Part shown: piece after piece, positions 24,101 through 31,807 of the stretch
Layout: each line of letters starts with the position of its first letter
Position numbering within the stretch: the first letter of the stretch is position 1
DNA from: Kiritimatiellia bacterium
GTDB taxonomy: Bacteria; Verrucomicrobiota; Kiritimatiellia; RFP12; UBA1067
NCBI GenBank assembly: GCA_017406465.1
Contig: JAFQYM010000039.1
Coordinates: 1 to 42,879, forward strand
Length of the DNA: 42,879 nucleotides
Direction of reading: 5' to 3'
The notes under the pieces: model-generated
Databases searched by the model: none
Seen by the model: only the letters and a program-made list of their open reading frames with translations
What the model was told of the DNA's origin: nothing
Program-made: the position numbers and the translations under genes

Positions 24101-26959
24101 CTTGAAGCACGTGCCGACGCCGAAGGTCGCGGCTGTGTAGTCCGGGGTGCCGCTTGAACCCGAATCCGTCAGGCCATTCGCCGACTCCTTCGCGCTGCCG
24201 GAGAAGTGCCAGACGGCGTTGTAGTTCGCGTCTGTCCACACGTCGGCGGCCGTGACGGCGGGGAGCGACGGAGGATCGTCGGCGCCAAAGTACATCGTAA
24301 GCTCCGTCGTCGTACCGGAAAGCCGCGGGACCTGCACCCAGACGAGCGACGTGCCGTTCGTATCCCAGGTGTCGATTTCGTGCGGAATCATAATGCCGTT
24401 CACGTCCGTGAACCGGATGTCCGAGCCGTCCTCCGCGCAGTCCTCGTAGGAGAAATCGGTGGGCGAATTCGCCGCGATGCGCACGAGAACGGGGAAGTTC
24501 TCAAGGCGCGTCGAGCCGGCGTACCCGCCGACGGTTCCCGTGCTCTTGTAGGAGAATGGGGTGGTGTCCATGCGGGTGTCCGCGCCCGTCGCCACCTCAA
24601 CGACCTCAGACATGGCCTCGTTGTTGAGATTGTCAACCGCCTTGACCTTGAGGTAGTACGTGGAGGAGAAGTCCAGCCCCGACAGCGTCCGGGTCACGGT
24701 TCCCGGCTGCGTCAAGGTCCCAAGGGAGTACTCCGACGTCAGCGCGTCTGACGACTTCCCGTAGAGCAAGGTCAGCGACACCGAGGAGGCGCCTGCTTCA
24801 AACGCCGTGAGGCGCGTTTTGACCTCGATAAAATTGAGCGCGGGATCGGCCGAGAGGATCTCCGGCTTGTAGCTCGTCTGCGCTGGCTCGACGTCACCCG
24901 CGACGATGAACGAGGCGTCCGTCATCGCCTTGTAGCTCGCCGCGATGAAGTCGGCGGATTCTGCGACCGCATGGATGCGCGATTCGTCGCAATAGCCCTT
25001 GTGACGACCGCCATTGCCGTAGCCCCAGGCAAAGGCGCTCATCACGGGCAGCGGCGTCGCGACCATGCCCTCATAGGCGCCGTTGGCATAGACCTTGGTG
25101 ACCGAGCCGTCGCACACGAACGTGAAGTAGCACCACTGGCCCTTGGAGTCGCCATGAGCAAGGGAGACCGTATTGACACTACCTCTTCTGCCAATCTGAA
25201 CCGATGCGCTGGTAGTTGGATAGACGTAATAAGCGCCAGTACCGTTATAATCGCCGAAAAGAGTGCGACTGCCACTACTGGTGTCCGTGTTGGCCCAGGT
25301 CGAGAACGTGATCGGATCGCCCTTGCCCCACGCCGCGTCGCCAAGGGTGAACTTGTAGCCCGTGCTGCTGCCGGAGGTGGTATCGGCTCCGTCGCCAATC
25401 TTGCCGTAGGCTGTTCCGATGGTCGTGTTGGCCGTCGTAAGCCCCGTGTTGATGGTCGTTGAGTCATAGCCGCCGCTCGCGTCCATGGTGCTCTGGTAGT
25501 GCATCACGTTCTTGTAGCAGGCATTCGTCCAAACTGCTGCCGAGTCGTTGGCTGCGAGCGTCGCGGAGGTGTCGAAATAGAGGTAGATCGTCGTGCCCGT
25601 TCCTTCGACATACGGCACGGTCACCCACACGTTCTTGCCGCTCGTCGTGTCCCACGTGTCAATTTCAAACGGAAGGTTGTTGCCCTTGGCGTCGCCGAAG
25701 CGGAAGTTGCTGCCGTCGGAGGCAAGCGCGGAGACGCTAAAACCCTGGGCCGAGATGGATCCGAGACGGACCAGCACCGGCAGGTTCTCGATCGCGTCGG
25801 AGCCGTCGTAGCCGGAGATCGTGAGCGGGATGCGCGAAGCGAACTTAGTCGCCTCGACCGGCGTGCCCGTCGCGCCGTTCGTGAAGGTCGGCGCCGTGGT
25901 GGACTGCGTCTCGACCGCCGCCGCTGCGACGAATCCGGGGTCGTGAATCGTGTCATAGCACGCCTTGACCCAATCCGCCGAGTCGGCGACATTGCGGAGA
26001 CGCGCTTCGTCCGTAGAGCCCTTCCAGCGGCTGGAGCCATTGGAACCCCAATAGAGGGCCGCGGAGGCGGCCGGCAGCGAGCATGTCTTCGAGTCGGCGA
26101 GCGCACCGTCAATGTAGAGGGAAAGCGAGGTGCCGTCAATGACGACCGTGTAGAGGGTCCAGCCCCCGACCGAGGGAATCGTTCCTGAGGCCGTCGTCCC
26201 GTTGACATTCACGATGAATGTCGATGCACTCGCCCTGCCGGACAGGTCAGCAGTGCCAAAGAGAAATCTGGTGTTGTTGGTATCGGACTCGCGCTTGCCC
26301 CAGACGGAGAAGGTGACCGTTCCGCCCGCTCCCCACATCCAACTGCTGTCCGTTTCGACCTTCAGGCCTTTGTAGGAACCGTCGTCGGTCGCCAGGGAGC
26401 TGCCGAGAACGCCAGCCGCATCGACGGTGTTGGCTCCCTGCCGTGTCACGGTAAGGTTATTCGCAGAGGATTCAATGTCCATGTATCCGCTCGCGTCGGA
26501 GAAGTGGTGGACGTTCTGGTAGCCGGCGAGCCTCCAGACACCGGTCGCATCGACGGGCGGGAGCTTTCCGGTGATCGCGCCGTAGTACATCGTGATCGTC
26601 GTGGCCTGCCCGGAGAGCGACGGAACACTCACCCAGACGTGCGACTCGCCCGAGGCGTCCCACTTCTCGATCTCGAAGGGAAGCGAGTTGCCGTTCGAGT
26701 CGGCGAAGCGGATGTCGCCGTTCGTCACGTCCGCGTAGGCGAACCCGCTCGGGCTGCCGGCGGAGAGCCGCACGAGGACGGGGAAGTTCGCGAGCGTTGT
26801 CGAGCCGGCATAGCCGGAGATCGTCAGCACGCTCTTCTTCGAGAAGAGTGTCGTGTCTAACACGTCCGCAAGCGCGGGCGACGCAATGAACAGCGCCGCG
26901 AGGGCGCAAAGCGAGGATTTCATGATAGTCTTCATGGTTGTTTTCATGAGTGTTTTCAT
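21116..26959 (-). CDS. Giant secreted protein: three DUF2341-LamG units plus autotransporter-like beta region
   Basis: The product has about 1,947 residues. The signal peptide (1-31, ending ASPALA) has an odd N-terminus with three MKT repeats. Three DUF2341-plus-LamG modules follow at about 40-350, 373-705 and 790-1120. Each starts with a GYxGSxxLxNFPVLVRL strand and ends in an ADWVKACYDT-like sequence. Fibronectin-type segments follow, then a shared C-terminal module beginning ASTRFSDTL with TYTWKGGKGAW and a long stretch of beta-strand repeats. The last residues are YAVTVTKKGNAGTVIIVR. Such proteins are exported and often bind or scaffold carbohydrates at the cell surface. I chose the ATG at 26959; the frame continues to 27040 but crosses the promoter-like element. 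The 27355-30408 product is a paralogue in its C-terminal 700 residues. Confidence 0.88.
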   Translation of the reverse strand: MKTLMKTTMKTIMKSSLCALAALFIASPALADVLDTTLFSKKSVLTISGYAGSTTLANFPVLVRLSAGSPSGFAYADVTNGDIRFADSNGNSLPFEIEKWDASGESHVWVSVPSLSGQATTITMYYGAITGKLPPVDATGVWRLAGYQNVHHFSDASGYMDIESSANNLTVTRQGANTVDAAGVLGSSLATDDGSYKGLKVETDSSWMWGAGGTVTFSVWGKRESDTNNTRFLFGTADLSGRASASTFIVNVNGTTASGTIPSVGGWTLYTVVIDGTSLSLYIDGALADSKTCSLPAASAALYWGSNGSSRWKGSTDEARLRNVADSADWVKACYDTIHDPGFVAAAAVETQSTTAPTFTNGATGTPVEATKFASRIPLTISGYDGSDAIENLPVLVRLGSISAQGFSVSALASDGSNFRFGDAKGNNLPFEIDTWDTTSGKNVWVTVPYVEGTGTTIYLYFDTSATLAANDSAAVWTNACYKNVMHYQSTMDASGGYDSTTINTGLTTANTTIGTAYGKIGDGADTTSGSSTGYKFTLGDAAWGKGDPITFSTWANTDTSSGSRTLFGDYNGTGAYYVYPTTSASVQIGRRGSVNTVSLAHGDSKGQWCYFTFVCDGSVTKVYANGAYEGMVATPLPVMSAFAWGYGNGGRHKGYCDESRIHAVAESADFIAASYKAMTDASFIVAGDVEPAQTSYKPEILSADPALNFIEVKTRLTAFEAGASSVSLTLLYGKSSDALTSEYSLGTLTQPGTVTRTLSGLDFSSTYYLKVKAVDNLNNEAMSEVVEVATGADTRMDTTPFSYKSTGTVGGYAGSTRLENFPVLVRIAANSPTDFSYEDCAEDGSDIRFTDVNGIMIPHEIDTWDTNGTSLVWVQVPRLSGTTTELTMYFGADDPPSLPAVTAADVWTDANYNAVWHFSGSAKESANGLTDSGSSGTPDYTAATFGVGTCFKAADNATLGYDVDSKWTTLGEGSTLTVSTWSKYDGSSASCARMLSCMSDWQKTAGWELTIQNAVDEITVGSSSKSQYQYTASGVGPGSGNVYLTVVYNADGNAQLYVNGALAYSKTLNNVVTPTEKLWIGSLKGSERKWNGSLDEIRIHRDAESADWVKACYDTMASTSFVTMDDVTAVGGVQPLAIRSNGATLSGTTATITGRLANLGTGATSADVTLYYGTSANVEGGTAVGPAAFMDKADLSDTLNNLTPGATYYYAYKAVNNLSATAWSATNSFTVEASTRFSDTLSIAVQNCQMTVTGSITEWGIGTTKVELLVGTSADNLAVVQTVNLTEKPVGDQAVFDPITNPVGSYFVAIRATTTYNDIEWVRVTTSTAQTLADTSTYTWKGGKGAWTDSAMWTSADTGAGGYPTAGCSVVFPAYGRTENVVSLDAGPGALAAITIDSASRYTFRSTSLSSVRGMTAPTLTMSGAGNGTLVLDAVSIKGTADDVCFNTLAGLKCLVLENSAGFAYPREADNSQLELSLVTGGKLTPYFTTGIQIGKLKVGRSINNIAPAGANLITFGGFENIGDLGYCQLSSDGLVAFTDVSGITQIGGEGTYENNPSQIKVAPEFSFGNASGNRGIATISNNVVVVLAPETMKQGFDGATSLDNVYVDSATTLTADATVNAVLLNGDLDLDGHTLTVVSGVVRMKIGGNGSVKNGTLRVHRPLLVTDNTNNTNERFTAEIETVGNDDPWAPMLDVWAMGGSKPTAALSNFTGRIVWPFNTFSFKSARTATNYVIDMKTGEVSTGSHNADYVVRGIGGNCQLKTGMFNNTVWVGDCNDDQFAKMGANEIANWGYVVSTNGVLAPGYLSYDGGRRGRMIMVSTKERVVNFLMDEGGTLQIAIHADGDNTYLKMSDIDTSYGWNQYLNVTLAGTLDIRESGKINPGVAYPVVFYHPGKRLNDSKFDYLKVNGEASTGYKVEYDVEQPDGSYAVTVTKKGNAGTVIIVR

Positions 26960-26984
26960 GTTGATATTCCCGGTGTGGTTTTTC

Positions 26985-27009
26985 CCTTCGCCACAGATTG
27001 TATCAAATT
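26985..27009 (-). promoter_or_regulatory. Promoter/leader element shared with the 27355-30408 gene
   Basis: This 25-bp stretch is 21/25 identical to 30435-30459. On the minus strand both read AATTTGATACA, then four to five variable bases, then GCGAAGG. GATACAAT is a likely -10 box, and GCGAAGG lies in the leader. Both copies precede large secreted proteins of the same family. Confidence 0.55.
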
Positions 27010-27031
27010 CCAGCATTCGCGCTTGTGATTT

Positions 27032-27060
27032 CGTCCACAAATTATTGTCATTTTACGGAC
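27032..27060. repeat. 29-bp exact repeat, copy 1
   Basis: Identical over 29 bp to 33467-33495; the next six bases match at five positions. The ends GTCC and GGAC are complementary, and GTCC/AAA spacing is kept on both halves, giving an imperfect palindrome. It lies about 75 bp upstream of the giant-protein start codon. Confidence 0.7.
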
Positions 27061-27075
27061 AGGCGACACGAACAC

Positions 27076-27276
27076 ATGTCCTACGATCTCACGGGATGCC
27101 ACTTCTCCGCCGTAGGTCCAAAATGGAACGACTGGACAAACCGACATGCGCTTTCCGTCAACGGCAAGTTTTCAGGGACAAGCGACAAAGACTTTCTTGC
27201 CGTCGGCGAGCGCTATGGGCTCGGCACCACACCAAGGACGCTTGCAGAGATCAAAGCCGCCGTTGACGCGCATTGA
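27076..27276 (+). pseudogene. C-terminal remnant of a HipA-type kinase toxin
   Basis: A 66-residue frame begins MSYDLTGCHFSA and continues WTNRHALSVNGKFSGT. It ends with an acidic/hydrophobic helix (TLAEIKAAVDAH). The order YDLT, H-x-x-S-x-NGK, then a T-x-x-DFL helix is the C-terminal signature of HipA-family Ser/Thr kinases (usually about 400 residues). The kinase core, the N-terminal part and any hipB are absent, so this is a decayed fragment. It lies between the two large paralogues on the opposite strand. Its stop codon touches the terminator of the neighbouring gene. Confidence 0.65.
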
Positions 27277-27308
27277 AAAACGCGGCGGGCGGAACAACGC
27301 CAGCCGCG
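27276..27308 (-). terminator. Intrinsic terminator of the discoidin-type secreted-protein gene
   Basis: On the minus strand CGCGGC and GGCG pair with CGCC and GCCGCG around TTGTTC, with one mismatch. The stem is followed by TTTTTC. In stem composition and tail it closely resembles the terminator at 21028-21066. Confidence 0.75.
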
Positions 27309-27354
27309 CGACGCCGGGAATATCTGAAGGGAAAACCGCAGCGTCGAAATCGCC

Positions 27355-30300
27355 TTACCTGATGATGATAAACGTTCCGACGTTTTTCCTCTCAACCGTC
27401 ACGGCATAGGCACCGTCGGGCTGAAGGACATCGTATTGGACCTTGAAACCTTGCGTTACATTGGCAAACCTGCCAGAAAGCTGCCCCTCGTGGTACTTGA
27501 TGATCGGATACGGAACGCCGTTCGCCACCCTGCCCGCCGTCGTAACGGACAGCGTGCCGGCGAGCGTGACGCCGATGTGGCTGCCGGCGCTCGACGTTTC
27601 GGTCAGGTCCACGTAGGACGAGGTGCCGTCATCATGGAGGGCAACCTGCAGCTCGCCGCCGTCCCGGAAGACAAGGTCCGTGAGGTAGGCGTGGTAGGAG
27701 AACTTGATGCAACCGCGGCGCCCGCCGTCGTAGTCCACGACGCCCGGCGCGAGGATGCCCTTGTCGCCCACGACGACCATCGCCTTCTTGGTCGTGTCCG
27801 TCCAGAACTCGTCCCCGTCCGGAACGCCCAGGTAGAGGAAGGGAGTCTGCTTCTGGTGGGTCCACGTGGACACGCCCGCGAGCCCGCGGTAGGCGAGCCG
27901 GATGTTGTGGTCGGCCGCGCTGAGCGTGCCGCCGCGCATCTCGAGGACCGCGTTCGTGGCGGCGACCCCGCCCTTCAGCGTGAAGGCGCCTCCGGGAATC
28001 ATGGAGAAGAGGCCGGTGAAATCGGCGTAGTTGGCGCGCGAGGGATACCCTGGCCCCGAGGCGTTGAGGGCGAGCATCGGCTTCGTCGGTTCCGTGTTGC
28101 CCGAGGTCGCGTAGTCCGTTTGCAGGCGGACGTCGCCGTTGCCGGTTCCATCGCAGAAGGCGCTCGGCCGCGCAAGCCGGAACGTCCCGTTCGCGACGGT
28201 GACGCTCCAGAGGGCGCCCGCGGTCCGTTCGCGGCAGACGCCGCTCTGCACCGTGACCGTATGGCCGCCCAGGTCCAGGTTCGCGCGCCCGAGGAGGACC
28301 GCGTTCACCGTGACGTCGGCGGAAACCGCGGTCGCGTTCGTGATGCAGACATTGTCCAGGGCGGTCGCGCCGGCGAACGAATCGAGCATCGTCGAATCCG
28401 GGATGGCGCGGATCGTGCCCCCGTCGAGCGTGCAGGCGCCGCATCCCCACGCCTTCTTGATGGAGTTCTCCGAAAGCTGGAACTGCGTGCAGACGGGGAT
28501 CTGCGGGCCGGGGTCCGCGAGCGTCTGCGTGCCGCCGACCATCTCGATGCCCGTCGTGTCCGCGAAGGAGACGATGCCGTCGCGGACGTTCACGACCGGA
28601 AGGCCCGAACCGTCCCTGGCCTCGAACGAGGCGAAGGTCGCCGTGACGGCGTAGTTCTGCGCGAGGTCGATCACGCTGGGGCCGCCGATCGCCGTCAGTT
28701 TGCCGAAGGAGAACGCCTTGTTGTCGTATCCCTTGATCGTGAGCGTGCCGCCGTCGACGAGCGTGACGGCCGTGCCGGAGAAGTCGCCGTCCGCGCCGGC
28801 GGTCGAATGCAGCACGGCGAGGCTTCCCTGGTTTTCGATCACGAGATGCTTGATGCCGCCGAGATCGACGAAGTCCTTCGTGGTTTCGACCGAGTCGAGG
28901 ACCAGGGTTCCGCCGCCCGCGCCCGTGATCGCGAACGTCCCGCCGACGGAGAGCGTCCGCTTGGACGACATCCAGTTCGAGCGGAACTCGTGCCTGCCGG
29001 CGGAGCCGACCGTGAGGTTCGCGACCGTGACGTTCGACGAAAGCTCGATGGATGAGTCGGCGTCGCCGATGACGACGCTCGACGCCGCGCTCGGCGCGCC
29101 GCCCGCGTCCGCGTCCGTCGTGGTCCACATCGCGGGATCGCCCCACGCGCCCGCGCCGCCCTTCCAGGTGTAGGTGGCGGCGTCGGCGAGCGTCACCGCC
29201 GTGGCCGCCGTGTCGTTGGTCCAGACGCCGCCGTTGTAGGTCGTGACCGCGCGGATGGCGACGTACCAGGTGCCGGCCGCGCGCGTGAAGGAGTCGAACG
29301 CGACCTCGTCGTTGGCGGGCTCTGCGGAGAGGGGCACCGTCTGGACGACGGCGAGGTCGTTCGCCGACGCGCCGACGAGAAGCGAGGCCTCCGTCGTGCC
29401 GAGGCCCCAGCTCTCGATCGCGCCCGTCACGGTCGTCCGGCAGTTGCTCGTTGCGATCCCGAGCGTGTCGGAGAAACGCGTCGAGGCTTCGACGACGAAG
29501 GAGTTGGTTTCGGACCAGCCCGTCTGCGGCGTCGGAGCGTTGTTGACGGCCTTGAAGGCGTAGTAGTAGGTTGTGCCGTAGGAGAGCCCCGTGAGCGTCG
29601 CCGAGATCGGATCGGTCGCGTCGGCGTAGGTGCCGACCGTCGCGGACGAGCCGAGCGCGGCGGTCGTGCCGTATTCGAGCGTCACGGTCGCGGACGTGGC
29701 GCCCGCGCCGAGGGCTTCGAGCGAGCCGGTGATCGTGGCGGTGGTGTCCGACACGACGGCCCCGCCGTCCATCACGATCGGGGCGGCCACCGCGTCGACC
29801 CGGTAGAATTCAAGCTCGCCCAGTTCGAGGTGCGACCCGGTATCGTTGTTCGGAACCCCGCAGAGCGACGTGCAGTAGAAGCGGTAGTATTGGTACGGGG
29901 TGTCGTTCTGGAACTCGAAATAGCGATAGGCGAACTGCGTCCAGCCCGTTTCGCCCGTTCGCGTGTCGAGCGTCGTCCAGGTAGATCCGTCGTTCGAGGC
30001 GTCGAACGTCCAGTTCATGGGGCACCGCGATCCGTTGCCCCAGTATCCGTTGGGATACACACCGATCGCGTTCACCGCCGTGGCAACGTTGAATTTGTAG
30101 ACGATCCAGCGCGGCGATGTCTGGCTTCTGTCCGACTTGCCCTCGGCGGAAGCGATCAGCGCCTTCGTGTTGGCGCTGTTTTGGTCGACGGGAAGGTTCC
30201 CGTCGAATGCCTTGTAAGGCTCGTACCACCCGGCGGAGATGGTGTAGGCGCCCGAATAGGAATCGACCGCGCCGGAGTTCGACGTGGTGAGGTCGTCGGA

Positions 30301-30408
30301 GGCGCCGATCGGCTTGGTCGCCGATCCGGTCGTCGCGGCCAGCGCAGCTGTTGATGAGAGGACAAGCGCCGCAAGAGCGCCGAAAACTTGTTTCACTGTT
30401 GTTGTCAT
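27355..30408 (-). CDS. Large secreted protein: F5/8-type domain plus autotransporter-like beta region
   Basis: The product has 1,017 residues. The signal peptide MTTTVKQVFGALAALVLSS..ALA ends near residue 24. Residues about 50-205 look like an F5/8 type C (discoidin) carbohydrate-binding domain (GWYEPYKAFDGN, WIVYKFN, AIGVYPNGYWG, HLELGELEFY). Fibronectin-type segments follow (210-400). The module ASTRFSDTL to the C-terminus (about 305-1017) is paralogous to the end of the 21116-26959 product, including TYTWKGGAGAW and a matching last segment YAVTVERKNVGTFIIIR. So the two proteins share a common rear and differ in the N-terminal binding domain. The divergent XylR-like gene at 30545 is the obvious candidate regulator. 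The start has GAAGGGAAAC upstream. Confidence 0.88.
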   Translation of the reverse strand: MTTTVKQVFGALAALVLSSTAALAATTGSATKPIGASDDLTTSNSGAVDSYSGAYTISAGWYEPYKAFDGNLPVDQNSANTKALIASAEGKSDRSQTSPRWIVYKFNVATAVNAIGVYPNGYWGNGSRCPMNWTFDASNDGSTWTTLDTRTGETGWTQFAYRYFEFQNDTPYQYYRFYCTSLCGVPNNDTGSHLELGELEFYRVDAVAAPIVMDGGAVVSDTTATITGSLEALGAGATSATVTLEYGTTAALGSSATVGTYADATDPISATLTGLSYGTTYYYAFKAVNNAPTPQTGWSETNSFVVEASTRFSDTLGIATSNCRTTVTGAIESWGLGTTEASLLVGASANDLAVVQTVPLSAEPANDEVAFDSFTRAAGTWYVAIRAVTTYNGGVWTNDTAATAVTLADAATYTWKGGAGAWGDPAMWTTTDADAGGAPSAASSVVIGDADSSIELSSNVTVANLTVGSAGRHEFRSNWMSSKRTLSVGGTFAITGAGGGTLVLDSVETTKDFVDLGGIKHLVIENQGSLAVLHSTAGADGDFSGTAVTLVDGGTLTIKGYDNKAFSFGKLTAIGGPSVIDLAQNYAVTATFASFEARDGSGLPVVNVRDGIVSFADTTGIEMVGGTQTLADPGPQIPVCTQFQLSENSIKKAWGCGACTLDGGTIRAIPDSTMLDSFAGATALDNVCITNATAVSADVTVNAVLLGRANLDLGGHTVTVQSGVCRERTAGALWSVTVANGTFRLARPSAFCDGTGNGDVRLQTDYATSGNTEPTKPMLALNASGPGYPSRANYADFTGLFSMIPGGAFTLKGGVAATNAVLEMRGGTLSAADHNIRLAYRGLAGVSTWTHQKQTPFLYLGVPDGDEFWTDTTKKAMVVVGDKGILAPGVVDYDGGRRGCIKFSYHAYLTDLVFRDGGELQVALHDDGTSSYVDLTETSSAGSHIGVTLAGTLSVTTAGRVANGVPYPIIKYHEGQLSGRFANVTQGFKVQYDVLQPDGAYAVTVERKNVGTFIIIR

Positions 30409-30434
30409 GGCAGGTTTCCCTTCTGCTGTTCATG

Positions 30435-30459
30435 CCTTCGCAATAAAGTGTATCAAATT
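30435..30459 (-). promoter_or_regulatory. Promoter/leader element shared with the giant LamG gene
   Basis: Second copy of the 25-bp element described at 26985-27009. The likely -10 here is GATACACT. It lies about 30 bp before the start codon. Confidence 0.55.
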
Positions 30460-30508
30460 TAAGCGTCGTGACATTTATTTTCATTCACAACAATATTCGG
30501 ATTCGTTC

Positions 30509-30537
30509 TTGATGCCCGCCTGAAAATTCGATATACT
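30509..30537 (+). promoter_or_regulatory. Sigma-70 promoter of the XylR-like gene (leaderless)
   Basis: TTGATG, a 17-nt spacer and TATACT, followed 7 nt later by the ATG at 30545. Good -35, ideal spacing and no room for a leader. Confidence 0.65.
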
Positions 30538-30544
30538 TTTCAAC

Positions 30545-31753
30545 ATGGACAAGAACGACATTCATTCCAAATGGGTGATCATCACCGACGGCACGAACAT
30601 CTTCGACTCGGAGATTCGCGCGGGCGCGGTGGAACTCGCACACGAACGCGGTTTCCACAACATGCAGAGGCGGAAAGACGACTTGATCATGGACAAGGCC
30701 TACTTAAGAAAAGACCTTTTCAAGTCGGGCAACGCCGGAATCATCTGCCATGCCGTGGACATCGCCGCGCTGAAGTTCGCGGCCAAGTCGGGAATACCGA
30801 TCGTCCTGCTCGGCGAAGAGTCCGCCCCCGAATGGCGCAAGGCCGCCGGAGGAGCCGTAGCGGTCTGCTCCGTGGACAACGAGGACATCGGACGGCTTGC
30901 GGCCGACTATCTCTACGGGCAGCGCAGATTCAGAAGCTACGTGTTTGCGGACAACTCGCGCGACGAGCATTGGGACTGGTGGAGCATGCGCCGATACAAG
31001 GCGTTCTCCGACACGCTCGCCGAACACGGACACATCGGCGAAGTCCGCAGGGTTCCAGTCTACCTTCCCCTTTCAACCCCCGACGAGGACGCGAAGCGCT
31101 TCTTCGAGGCAATCACGGACCTTCCGCGTCCGATCGCGGTCTTCGCGTGCAACGACATCGTGGCGAAGAGCGTCGTCGGGTTCCTCGACATGGATTCGGT
31201 CCGCATGCCGTTGGAAGCGGCCGTCCTCGGCGTGGACGACGACCGGGAACTGTGCGAGACGGCCGCAGTGAAGATCTCGTCGATAAGGATCGAGCACAGG
31301 CGGCTCGGGCGCACCGCAATGACGCTGATGCTGCGGATGCTCCAAGGCGGCAGCCATCACGACAAGACCATACTTTGCCCCGCCCTGCGCGTCGTGGAGC
31401 GCGAGTCCACGCGCCGTCTCGCGCCTTCGAATCCGAGGGTTTCGGCCGCGCTGGACTTCATCCGCACGGCGAACGTGCGCGAACTCTCGGTCAATAGCGT
31501 GACAAAGGCGGCAAATGCGTCCCACACGTACCTCGCGACAAACTTCAAGAAAGAGACGGGACTTACGATACTGGACGCAATCCACGAAAGGGTGGTGGAC
31601 GAAACAAAGCGACTCTTGACCGATACGGACATTCCGATCTCGATCATAACCGAAGAGATGGGCTTCAAGTCCGCGTCGGGACTCTACGAGCTCTTCAAGA
31701 AAAAGACGGGCTCTACGATGTCAGAATTCCGAAAGAACCGCCCGCTGTTGTGA
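30545..31753 (+). CDS. XylR-like regulator: LacI-type sugar-sensing domain plus AraC HTH
   Basis: The product has 402 residues. The N-terminal part (about 8-285) is a periplasmic-binding-protein-like sensor (IPIVLLGEE, VCSVDNEDIGRLAADYL, PIAVFACNDIVAKSVVGFL, AAVLGVDDDRELCE, HRRLGRTAMTLMLRML). The C-terminal about 100 residues form an AraC DNA-binding domain with two helix-turn-helix units (SVTKAANASHTYLATNFKKE and PISIITEEMGFKSASGLYEL, ending FKKKTGSTMSEFRKNR). This is the arrangement of XylR, which binds a free sugar and activates catabolic genes. It is divergent from the discoidin-type protein gene across 136 bp and probably controls it. The mRNA is predicted leaderless. Confidence 0.93.
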   Translation: MDKNDIHSKWVIITDGTNIFDSEIRAGAVELAHERGFHNMQRRKDDLIMDKAYLRKDLFKSGNAGIICHAVDIAALKFAAKSGIPIVLLGEESAPEWRKAAGGAVAVCSVDNEDIGRLAADYLYGQRRFRSYVFADNSRDEHWDWWSMRRYKAFSDTLAEHGHIGEVRRVPVYLPLSTPDEDAKRFFEAITDLPRPIAVFACNDIVAKSVVGFLDMDSVRMPLEAAVLGVDDDRELCETAAVKISSIRIEHRRLGRTAMTLMLRMLQGGSHHDKTILCPALRVVERESTRRLAPSNPRVSAALDFIRTANVRELSVNSVTKAANASHTYLATNFKKETGLTILDAIHERVVDETKRLLTDTDIPISIITEEMGFKSASGLYELFKKKTGSTMSEFRKNRPLL

Positions 31754-31773
31754 CCAAGGATAGTGCCCAATCC

Positions 31774-31803
31774 AAGGAAACGCGTAGCACAAGGAGACGC
31801 GTA
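31774..31803. repeat. Short direct repeat between converging genes
   Basis: AAGGAAACGCGTA (31774-31786) and AAGGAGACGCGTA (31791-31803) differ at one base. CAAGGAGACGCG recurs at about 38093-38104, also at the 3' side of genes. Its meaning is unclear. No terminator hairpin is seen between the two genes. Confidence 0.35.
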
Positions 31804-31807
31804 AACA

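Noticed and set aside
26960..27040. Longer N-terminus of the giant LamG protein
   Set aside because: The extra 27 codons cross the shared promoter/leader element and precede the signal peptide, so they are not translated.
27436..29055. 539-residue plus-strand open frame
   Set aside because: Antisense shadow of the discoidin-type protein gene; Arg/Ala/Val-rich low-information translation.
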